Part shown: one piece after another, positions 50,660-56,895 of the stretch
Layout: the number at the start of each line of letters is the position of its first letter
How positions within the stretch are numbered: position 1 is the first letter of the stretch
NCBI RefSeq assembly: GCF_051846935.1
Contig: NZ_JBPYCS010000010.1
Span: 27,658 to 91,657, forward strand
Direction: 5' to 3'
Origin: JBPYCR01 sp051846935
Lineage (GTDB): Bacteria > Bacillota > Bacilli > Bacillales > Amphibacillaceae
DNA length: 64,000 bases
The notes under the pieces: generated by a model
Database searches by the model: none
What the model was told of the DNA's origin: nothing
Seen by the model: only the letters and a program-made list of their open reading frames with translations
Position numbers and translations under genes: made by a program

Positions 50660-51542
50660 ACAACAAAAGCAAAATAAACGTGCATTAGACCGACTAGAAA
50701 AGAAATTCGAGCGGGAACTCATACGTAACTATCAAATCACACTGAAAGAATTACGCTCTAAAATAGCATTTATATACGAAAAATACGATGGTAACTGGAT
50801 AGAAATGCAGCGTTATAATCGATTAGCAAAGCTGGAAAAAGAAATAGCGCAAGAAATCGGTAAATTGACTGGAAAGAACGCTATGACGTTAAAAAAAGGA
50901 ATGGCCGATGTATACGAGGAATCTTTTTACCGTACAGCTTGGGTACTGTCGAATGAGGTCAAATCTGATTTAGGCTTTTCTATACTTGATCGTAAACTAG
51001 TTGAAAAAGCAATAAAAAATCCGTTAGATAGAGTTGGTTTCCTGCAACGTAATCGAGATAACCAAGCGAGATTAACACGTCAACTACGGGAACAATTAGC
51101 ACAAGGTTTAATCCAAGGTGAAGCATACAGCGCAACGGTAAAACGCATAAAGCGACGTATGGACGTTGGAGCAACTAATGTTATGCGAATAGCACAAACA
51201 GAAAATCATAGGGTTCGCCAGGTTGGTAAGTTAGATAGCCTGGAAGAAGGTGCGGAAGCAGGGATAACGCTTAAAAAGCAATGGCTAGCAACAGTGGATG
51301 GTTCAACAAGAGAATCACACCAAGATTTGGATGGTGTCACCATTGACATTGATGCTGATTTTGAAGGGGAAGAAGGTTCTGGACCAGCACCTGGTATGCT
51401 TGGAAGTGCAGAAGAAGATATTAATTGCAGATGTGACATGATAGAAATTGTTGACGGATTCGAACCTAACGAGCGCAGGGTGCGGGGTGTTGGCATTACC
51501 GAATACAAAACATACAACGAATTCTATGAATCTTTAAAATAG
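50646..51542 (+). CDS. Minor head protein, SPP1 gp7 / Mu F family
   Basis: A 298 aa protein with the Mu F-like domain in its second half. NVMRIAQTENHRVRQVGKLD and the terminal DINCRCDMIEIVDGFEP carry the conserved Cys-x-Cys. It binds the portal and is packaged into heads. ATG 50646 or 50652 may be used; the first overlaps the portal stop by 14 bases. Confidence 0.9.
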   Translation: MTMNKQQKQNKRALDRLEKKFERELIRNYQITLKELRSKIAFIYEKYDGNWIEMQRYNRLAKLEKEIAQEIGKLTGKNAMTLKKGMADVYEESFYRTAWVLSNEVKSDLGFSILDRKLVEKAIKNPLDRVGFLQRNRDNQARLTRQLREQLAQGLIQGEAYSATVKRIKRRMDVGATNVMRIAQTENHRVRQVGKLDSLEEGAEAGITLKKQWLATVDGSTRESHQDLDGVTIDIDADFEGEEGSGPAPGMLGSAEEDINCRCDMIEIVDGFEPNERRVRGVGITEYKTYNEFYESLK

Positions 51543-51583
51543 TTTGGTAGAATATACCTAATAATACATAGGAGGTTGTGTGC

Positions 51584-51763
51584 ATGTTGTATTTATTAGC
51601 CATTCTATTGCCGCCAGTGGCTGTCTTGCTTGTCGGAAAACCTATACAAGCGTTTCTTAATTTTGGATTGTGCTTATTATTATATGTACCAGGTGTTGTT
51701 CATGCTATTTTGGTAGTTAATGAACATAAAGCAGATAAACGAGCGGAAAAGTATGCACGATGA
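51584..51763 (+). CDS. YqaE/Pmp3-family small membrane protein
   Basis: A 59 aa protein with two membrane helices and the family pattern LLPPVAVLLVGKPIQAFLNF and YVPGVVHAILVV. Pmp3/YqaE proteins affect membrane potential in stress. ATG 51584 has AGGAGG 8 bases upstream. Its presence inside a head gene cluster is unusual; it may be a moron gene. Confidence 0.82.
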   Translation: MLYLLAILLPPVAVLLVGKPIQAFLNFGLCLLLYVPGVVHAILVVNEHKADKRAEKYAR

Positions 51764-51948
51764 CTGAACATAAAATCAATGTTATTAATGCAGAGTTTCC
51801 GAAGCAGTGCATGGAAATGGTGCGCAACATCTATAATCACGAAAGAACAAACGGACATACCAGGCATATCATTAGATTAGAATTACAGAAGATATTTGGA
51901 AGAGATACTGACATTGTCGGTTTCCTAAATGATGATGAACCACTATAA
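51760..51948 (+). CDS. Hypothetical phage protein, 62 aa
   Basis: ATG 51760 overlaps the previous stop (ATGA). Sequence NVINAEFPKQCMEMVRNIYN is not recognised. A terminator follows after 5 bases. Confidence 0.6.
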   Translation: MTEHKINVINAEFPKQCMEMVRNIYNHERTNGHTRHIIRLELQKIFGRDTDIVGFLNDDEPL

Positions 51949-51953
51949 AATTA

Positions 51954-51979
51954 AGCTACCTCTTCAGGTGGCTTTTTTG
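51954..51979 (+). terminator. Terminator after the YqaE-like gene pair
   Basis: AGCTACCT (51954-51961), 4-base loop CTTC, AGGTGGCT (51966-51973), then six Ts. Tight hairpin with one G-U pair. Confidence 0.82.
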
Positions 51980-52002
51980 TTTGAATATAAAGAGGTGATG
52001 GC

Positions 52003-52188
52003 GTGTTTTGGTGGTCAAAACAAAAAAAGTTGGCCAGAGAATATGAGCGTAAAATAGTTGAAGTAAGAAACAAGTTGGCATCAATACCTTACAAAGAAAT
52101 AGATGCAAGGGATGAAGAAGTTTCCAAACTTAAACAAGAGTTAAATATATATCAAAGAAAATTATGTAACATTGCCGCAGAGGAGTGA
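52003..52188 (+). CDS. Small coiled-coil protein, 61 aa
   Basis: GTG 52003 after AAAGAGGTGATG. A helical charged protein (LAREYERKIVEVRNKLASIP). Unknown function. Confidence 0.58.
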   Translation: MFWWSKQKKLAREYERKIVEVRNKLASIPYKEIDARDEEVSKLKQELNIYQRKLCNIAAEE

Positions 52189-52192
52189 AGCC

Positions 52193-52354
52193 ATGAATGA
52201 CAAATACGCTAAAGAAATAGCTAAAGAATTGCGGTTGATTCGGATTGAGTTGCAGAAGATTACCGAGCCAAACGAGCAGCGCGCTGAATATGATCGTTTT
52301 GGAACTCCGATAACCGACACTAACAAAGCGGGCGACCAAGTTACTATTGGATAG
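52193..52354 (+). CDS. Hypothetical phage protein, 53 aa
   Basis: ATG 52193 after AGAGGAGTGAAG. Begins with an amphipathic helix (KEIAKELRLIRIELQKI) and ends GDQVTIG. Unknown function. Confidence 0.58.
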   Translation: MNDKYAKEIAKELRLIRIELQKITEPNEQRAEYDRFGTPITDTNKAGDQVTIG

Positions 52355-52365
52355 GTGGTGATGAG

Positions 52366-52607
52366 TTGAAAACAATTGATTTTTCGGAAAGAAGGCAAGA
52401 AAAAATGGCGAGGTTACCCCTATTTATATAGCAGAAAACTTGGAGCGAGCAACCAAAGATGGGAGAATAAAAAATATTGTTTATTTTACTATCGATGACG
52501 ATGATGTAATACGCTGTGGTTGGAGCAAGATGCCAAACACCAGTATTTTAGGATTGGTTGAGTTAGGCAGGCAATTAATTATTGATGATATGAGAGAATG
52601 TGAATAG
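52366..52607 (+). pseudogene. Small phage gene with an apparent single-base slip in an A-run
   Basis: TTG 52366 after AGGTGGTG encodes MKTIDFSERRQEK and stops after 21 codons. The -1 frame beginning at the A6 run 52400-52405 reads NGEVTPIYIAENLERA and continues to TAG 52605-52607. Read through one extra A (or with a -1 slip) the product is an 80-residue protein with a coherent sequence. Its homologues, if intact in other phages, would decide. Confidence 0.6.
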
Positions 52608-52628
52608 GTGGTGATCTTACATCTCGTT

Positions 52629-52755
52629 AGTAGCACACGTTAGCTACTTGACCTTAGCATGTCATTAAAAGGCTTATTTATTATGCAACCTTTCGTTTGT
52701 GCAACGTTAAAGCACAACCTTCCGTGGTCGATACCCACGTAAAAACAACGTAAGG
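52629..52755 (+). ncRNA. Structured leader RNA upstream of the scaffold gene
   Basis: No ORF in the 153 bases before the scaffold gene, but dense pairing. AGTAGC/GCTACT (52629-52634, 52643-52648), TTGTGC/GCACAA (52697-52702, 52712-52717), CGTGG/CCACG (52723-52727, 52735-52739) and CCTT/AAGG (52718-52721, 52752-52755). Loop 1 has ACGTT (52637-52641) and loop 2 AACGT (52703-52707), which can form a kissing pair; AACGT at 52747-52751 could also pair with either. The scaffold belongs to the GP20 family, for which I recall candidate structured RNA motifs being described upstream. Confidence 0.5.
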
Positions 52756-52766
52756 GAGAAATGGAA

Positions 52767-53384
52767 ATGAACAGAGAATTTTTGAGAGAGCAAGGCTTAT
52801 CTGATGAACAGATTGAGGCAGTAATGAGAGAACATGGTAAGAGCATCAATTCTGTTAAAGAAAAAGCTGATAAAGTAGACGATTTGGAAAGTCAAATCGA
52901 GGACTTGCAAACGCAGATCAAAGACCGTGACACACAACTCAATGATTTGTCTGAAAAGGTAAAGGATAACGAAGAATTAACTAACACGATCGAGCAACTG
53001 AAAAAGGACAACAAAACAGCAACCGAAGAACTGCAACAAAAGCTAGAAAAACAAGCGTTTGATTTTGCATTGGAAAAAGCCATTGCAAACGCACAGGCTA
53101 AAAATCCAAAAGCGGTCAAAGCACTACTAGACACCGAATCTATCAAACTAGATGGCGAAACGTTGTTAGGCTTGGAAGATCAACTAACAGCACTCAAAGA
53201 AAGCGATGCTTATTTATTTGGTGAGGATAAACCTAGAGGGTTAGAGGGCAGACAACCGCATGTAGGCGGTGGCGAACCTAAAGGATTAACGAGGGACGAT
53301 ATTAACAAAATGTCGTATAAAGAAAGGGTTCAATTCAAGCAAGAGAATCCAGAAGAATACGAAAAAATCATAAAGGGAGAATGA
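52767..53384 (+). CDS. Capsid scaffolding protein (GP20 family)
   Basis: A 205 aa protein with a long central coiled coil (about 30-95, VDDLESQIEDLQTQIKDRDT) and conserved C-terminal part LLDTESIKLDGETLLGLEDQ. GP20-family scaffolds shape the prohead around the portal and leave before packaging. ATG 52767 is chosen over 52761 because AAGGGAG (52752-52758) is 8 bases away. The major capsid gene follows after 4 bases. Confidence 0.88.
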   Translation: MNREFLREQGLSDEQIEAVMREHGKSINSVKEKADKVDDLESQIEDLQTQIKDRDTQLNDLSEKVKDNEELTNTIEQLKKDNKTATEELQQKLEKQAFDFALEKAIANAQAKNPKAVKALLDTESIKLDGETLLGLEDQLTALKESDAYLFGEDKPRGLEGRQPHVGGGEPKGLTRDDINKMSYKERVQFKQENPEEYEKIIKGE

Positions 53385-53388
53385 TAAA

Positions 53389-54204
53389 ATGGTACAAACA
53401 AAAAAAGCAAACATGGTAGATCCACAGGTTTTAGCAGATATGATTTCGGCAGAATTGCCAGATGCGATTCGTTTTGCTCCGATTGCGGTAGTAGACAATA
53501 CGTTAGAAGGTCAACCGGGGTCAACAGTAACTGTTCCGCGTTTTAAATATATTGGAGATGCAACAGACGTTGCAGAAGGTGCAGCTATTGATCTTAGCTT
53601 GCTCGAAACCGCAACAGAGGACTTCACGATCAAGAAAGCTGGTAAAGGGGTAGAGCTTACAGACGAAGCTGTGTTATCTGGTTATGGTGATCCAGTAGGT
53701 GAAGCAGGAAAGCAACTTAAAATGGCCATTGCTAACAAAGTAGACAACGATGTATTAACAGCATTAGGCACTACTGCATTAACGTATGAATCACCAAAGG
53801 CGAACGGAATCGACATTGATGCTATTGATGCAGCGCAAGGGATTTTCAATGATGAGGACACTGAACCAATGGTATTGATCGCTAACCCGAAAGACGTTGC
53901 CAAACTTCGCAAAAGCTCAGGCGGCGACTGGACACGTGCATCCGATTTAGGGGATGATATCCTCGTTAAAGGTGTATTTGGTGAGGTGCTAGGTGCGCAA
54001 GTAGTACGTTCTCGTAAGGTAGCGGAAGGAACAGCCTACCTTGTTAAAAGTGGCGCGCTTGCAATCTACATGAAACGTAATGTGGATATTGAGGATGATC
54101 GTGATATTGTACACAAGACAACGGTTATTACAGCTGATCAACACTATGGAGCGCATTTATATGACGAATCAAAGGCTGTAAAAATCACAACGGCTGCAAC
54201 ATAA
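53389..54204 (+). CDS. Major capsid protein
   Basis: A 271 aa protein with the N4 gp56/HK97-fold type sequence (GQPGSTVTVPRFKYIGDATD, KKAGKGVELTDEAVLSGYGD, VFGEVLGAQVVRSRKV). It is placed between scaffold and head completion genes. RBS AAGGGAG 9 bases before ATG. A terminator hairpin follows. Confidence 0.92.
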   Translation: MVQTKKANMVDPQVLADMISAELPDAIRFAPIAVVDNTLEGQPGSTVTVPRFKYIGDATDVAEGAAIDLSLLETATEDFTIKKAGKGVELTDEAVLSGYGDPVGEAGKQLKMAIANKVDNDVLTALGTTALTYESPKANGIDIDAIDAAQGIFNDEDTEPMVLIANPKDVAKLRKSSGGDWTRASDLGDDILVKGVFGEVLGAQVVRSRKVAEGTAYLVKSGALAIYMKRNVDIEDDRDIVHKTTVITADQHYGAHLYDESKAVKITTAAT

Positions 54205-54228
54205 AAAGGGGGGTAAACCTCTCTTTTT
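54203..54228 (+). terminator. Hairpin with T run after the major capsid gene
   Basis: AAAAAGGGGGGT (54203-54214) can pair with ACCTCTCTTTTT (54217-54228) using G-U pairs. Partial termination here would raise capsid mRNA over downstream genes. Confidence 0.6.
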
Positions 54229-54246
54229 AATTTGAGGAGGAAAACA

Positions 54247-54381
54247 ATGCTAATTTATCGCTACAAAAAACGATTAAAGGAGCAAGAAAATGAAGAAAAA
54301 AGGCAGGGTAAAACCGGGAGGAAAGAAGGACAAAAGGCTCAAGCGAAACAATCCGAAAATAAAAAGAAAACGAAGAAGTAG
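54247..54381 (+). CDS. Lys-rich small protein, 44 aa
   Basis: ATG 54247 after GAGGAGGAAA. Very basic (MLIYRYKKRLKEQENEEKRQ, then KQSENKKKTKK). Small Lys-rich proteins follow capsid genes in many Firmicutes phages; function unknown. Confidence 0.6.
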   Translation: MLIYRYKKRLKEQENEEKRQGKTGRKEGQKAQAKQSENKKKTKK

Positions 54382-54390
54382 GTGATCGTA

Positions 54391-54669
54391 TTGGTCACGT
54401 TAGAAAAGTTTAAATCAGCAACAGGAATCACGAACAAAGACGAGCAAGTACTTGCATTAATTCCGATCGTGGAATCGCATATAAAAGGATACTGCAATAT
54501 TGAAGAGATTCCCGCTGATTATGATATTAACGCTATTCGCATGATAGAATACCAACTTAACAAAAAAACAGGCATACAATCCGAAAGTCTTTCTAGACAT
54601 TCGATAACCTACGCTAACGACTATCCTTCTGATATCACAAAAGGTCTTAGGCGGCGTTTGCGATGGTAA
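54391..54669 (+). CDS. Head-tail connector protein (gp6-like)
   Basis: A 92 aa helical protein (LEKFKSATGITNKDEQVLAL, then SHIKGYCNIEEIP) of the phage head-tail connector / DNA packaging family. Ring-forming subunits join the portal to the tail. TTG 54391 with AGGTGAT (54380-54386) 4 bases upstream is chosen. Confidence 0.78.
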   Translation: MVTLEKFKSATGITNKDEQVLALIPIVESHIKGYCNIEEIPADYDINAIRMIEYQLNKKTGIQSESLSRHSITYANDYPSDITKGLRRRLRW

Positions 54670-54971
54670 TTGTGCAACGTCATATGGCAGTTGATGATGG
54701 CGCAGGCGGCACAGAGTACCAATGGGCGAATCATCTTGAAATAGAGGGTACACTCGATAAATTAAGCGGTGATGAAGTACTCGCAAGCGATAAACTAGGT
54801 CAACTATCCACGCATATATTTATCATTTTTGAAATCGTAGACGTGAAAAATACAGATCGCTTTATTATTGATAACGAGATTTACGAGGTTAAGGACGTTG
54901 ACAACCCGAATAACCTTGATAGGCAGTTAGAAATAACGCTGAAATATACAGGTGAACGCTATGAAATTTAA
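54663..54971 (+). CDS. Head closure protein (putative)
   Basis: A 102 aa beta-rich protein (VQRHMAVDDGAGGTEYQW, LASDKLGQLSTHIFIIFEIV), the size and position of SPP1 gp16 / HK97 head-closure proteins. It overlaps the previous gene by 7 bases. Confidence 0.7.
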   Translation: MVIVQRHMAVDDGAGGTEYQWANHLEIEGTLDKLSGDEVLASDKLGQLSTHIFIIFEIVDVKNTDRFIIDNEIYEVKDVDNPNNLDRQLEITLKYTGERYEI

Positions 54972-55281
54972 ATCAAATCGTAAACAAGTCAGACAGCGTA
55001 TGGATAAAGCGCAGAATAATATGCTTGAAGCAGTCGGAAAAGGTGCGGAGGGTTTTGTTAAGCTGAATACACCAGTCGCAACAGGTGCGCTTAGATCGAG
55101 TATTAATTACCATACAGACAAAGATGGGGTATATGTGGGTTCAACGCTCATGTCAGAAGATTATCCTATTTTCGTGGAACTTGGTACAAGTAAGATGGCG
55201 AGTCAGAGTTATTTAAAAAGCGGAATTATGAACAACCTAGCGCAATTGAAAAAGATTGCCGAAAGGAACTACAAATTATGA
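54961..55281 (+). CDS. HK97 gp10-family tail completion protein
   Basis: A 106 aa protein with the gp10 pattern LNTPVATGALRSSINYHTD and FVELGTSKMASQSYLKSG. It helps join tail to head. ATG 54961 has AGGTGAAC just upstream. It overlaps both neighbours. Confidence 0.85.
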   Translation: MKFKSNRKQVRQRMDKAQNNMLEAVGKGAEGFVKLNTPVATGALRSSINYHTDKDGVYVGSTLMSEDYPIFVELGTSKMASQSYLKSGIMNNLAQLKKIAERNYKL

Positions 55282-55649
55282 TGGATGTAATGACTGTACT
55301 CTATCAACAAATAGACAACGCACATAATTATCAAACCTACCGAACACAAGCACCGGAGGGTGCAGATTTTCCATATGCGGTGTATAAACTATCGCCAATC
55401 GCAAGCACGGAAACCGGTCGTGATGATTACATGCTCGAAGTCAGTTGCTGGGATAAACCAGAGGGAACATCCGATAAACGAGTACTAGAATTGGCAGATA
55501 ACATTAGAACAGCTTTGATTAATTTTATGAACTTGGATAATAGTAATTTACTGTTTATGGATCGTCCATATATGGGTCACATACCCGATTCGGATGCGCA
55601 AATTAAACGTTATGACGTAACAACTATTTTAAAAACTTACAGGAGGTAA
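55278..55649 (+). CDS. Tail completion / DUF3168-like protein
   Basis: A 123 aa protein (VLYQQIDNAHNYQTYRTQAP, RYDVTTILKTYRR) at the position of the tail terminator protein in siphophages. ATG 55278 overlaps the previous stop. Family assignment rests on size, position and general pattern. Confidence 0.7.
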   Translation: MMDVMTVLYQQIDNAHNYQTYRTQAPEGADFPYAVYKLSPIASTETGRDDYMLEVSCWDKPEGTSDKRVLELADNIRTALINFMNLDNSNLLFMDRPYMGHIPDSDAQIKRYDVTTILKTYRR

Positions 55650-55653
55650 TTAA

Positions 55654-56238
55654 ATGACTGTTAGTAAGGTAGGAGTAACGAAAGATACTGCAGAAAGACT
55701 TCTGCTTGATGCAGGGGCTATTTACAAAAACTTAACTTTTGACGACATGTCCGGCGAATTTACAGGCGAAGCATTAGGTGCTACAAGTGGCGGTAATGAA
55801 TTTGTCGTTGAAATTGAACAAAGACAGCCTGAGATTGACGGAGTAAAGAGTCGCATCAAGGGCATGAGTTTTGTTAACTCACATGAAGCGCAATTGACGG
55901 TGAACTTAAAGGAATTGACAGCACAGAATATCAAAACAGCTATCGGGCCTGCTGACGTGGATGAAACTGACACAAATTTTGATATTGTAACTGGACGAAC
56001 AACTATAAAAGATGCCGATTATTTGCAAAACATCGCATATGTAGGTCGATTAACAGGAAGTAATAAACCTGTTGTAATCATGCTTGATAATGCGCTAAGT
56101 GCAGAAGGTTTTACACTATCAAGCGAGGATAACAATGAGGCAACTATTCCGATCACATTTAATGCTTATGCGAGTTTTGAAGACGCACAAGCGGGCGTTA
56201 CGCCATATAAAATTTATTGGCCAAAGGCAGCAGTATAA
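55654..56238 (+). CDS. Major tail tube protein
   Basis: A 194 aa protein beginning MTVSKVGVTKDTAERLLLDA with the internal pattern GATSGGNEFVVEIEQRQPEI. It forms the tail tube. RBS AGGAGGTAAT. A terminator hairpin follows, then the gpG gene. Confidence 0.85.
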   Translation: MTVSKVGVTKDTAERLLLDAGAIYKNLTFDDMSGEFTGEALGATSGGNEFVVEIEQRQPEIDGVKSRIKGMSFVNSHEAQLTVNLKELTAQNIKTAIGPADVDETDTNFDIVTGRTTIKDADYLQNIAYVGRLTGSNKPVVIMLDNALSAEGFTLSSEDNNEATIPITFNAYASFEDAQAGVTPYKIYWPKAAV

Positions 56239-56266
56239 GAGTCGCTTAATGCGGCTCTTTTTATTT
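56238..56266 (+). terminator. Hairpin with T run after the major tail gene
   Basis: AGAGTCGC (56238-56245), 5-base loop, GCGGCTCT (56251-56258), then TTTTTATTT. It overlaps the end of the stop codon. Like the hairpin after the capsid gene, it may set transcript ratios. Confidence 0.75.
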
Positions 56267-56277
56267 AGGAGGTAATC

Positions 56278-56598
56278 ATGCGAAATCTTAATAATAAGGA
56301 CTTATTCAAAGTAATGCGGATTGTACGCAAAGCAAATATAAAAGAAGAATTAGTCAATATGCGTTTTGACGGTGTGACGGACGAAGAGTACGGAACAATG
56401 ATTGTTTTCCATATTATCGAAAGCGCGCCGCAAGCTGAAAAGGAAATATTTGAGTTTTTAGCGGACGTTGGTGGTGTAAAAGTCGAAGAATTAGAAAATG
56501 ACGAGTTTGAACTACTGCCGAGAATTATCGAACACTTGCAAGGGCAAAAGAAGTTAATTGATTTTTTATCACAAGCCTTCAAGTCGGTGACGAGTTAG
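56278..56598 (+). CDS. Tail assembly chaperone, gpG-like
   Basis: A 106 aa acidic protein (FEFLADVGGVKVEELENDEF, then LQGQKKLIDFLSQAFKSVTS). It stands between the major tail protein and the tape measure gene, as gpG does in lambda. A T TTT TTA slippery site ten codons before its stop allows a -1 shift into the next reading frame. RBS GGAGGTAAT. Confidence 0.85.
   Translation: MRNLNNKDLFKVMRIVRKANIKEELVNMRFDGVTDEEYGTMIVFHIIESAPQAEKEIFEFLADVGGVKVEELENDEFELLPRIIEHLQGQKKLIDFLSQAFKSVTS
56562..56568 (+). promoter_or_regulatory. -1 ribosomal frameshift site (T TTT TTA)
   Basis: The heptamer TTTTTTA is read GAT TTT TTA in the gpG frame, so it is in the correct phase for simultaneous -1 slippage. 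The -1 frame is open from here to 56891. It is the same heptamer used by HIV-1 gag-pol. Confidence 0.8.
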
Positions 56599-56891
56599 AA
56601 GTTTATGACATCCTTTTAAATCGTTATGCTGATGTGGGCTTTTTATTTAGTTTAGAATCGAACGTATTTATCGACTTGATTAATAAGGCACTGGAAAAAA
56701 CACAGGAAAAATCATTGTGGGAACAGTGGATTGCATTACTTCCAAACATGACAACAGAAGGAAGCAAATTCATTTCCTTTGAAAAATTCAAAGACATGAA
56801 CACGAAAAAGAACACACACACACAATTAACGGATGAACAAATACTTGAAGATGCAGCAGGTATATTAAAGACCATGGGCAAAGGCAGGTGA
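56568..56891 (+). CDS. T part of the tail chaperone gpGT (made by -1 frameshift)
   Basis: The -1 frame from the slippery site reads ITSLQVGDELEVYDILLNRY and continues to WEQWIALLPNMTTEG and DEQILEDAAGILKTMGKGR, 107 codons. Fused to the first 97 residues of gpG it makes a 204-residue gpGT, which recruits the tape measure protein. There is no good RBS for independent initiation at GTG 56634. Confidence 0.85.
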   Translation: MTSLQVGDELEVYDILLNRYADVGFLFSLESNVFIDLINKALEKTQEKSLWEQWIALLPNMTTEGSKFISFEKFKDMNTKKNTHTQLTDEQILEDAAGILKTMGKGR

Positions 56892-56895
56892 TAAT

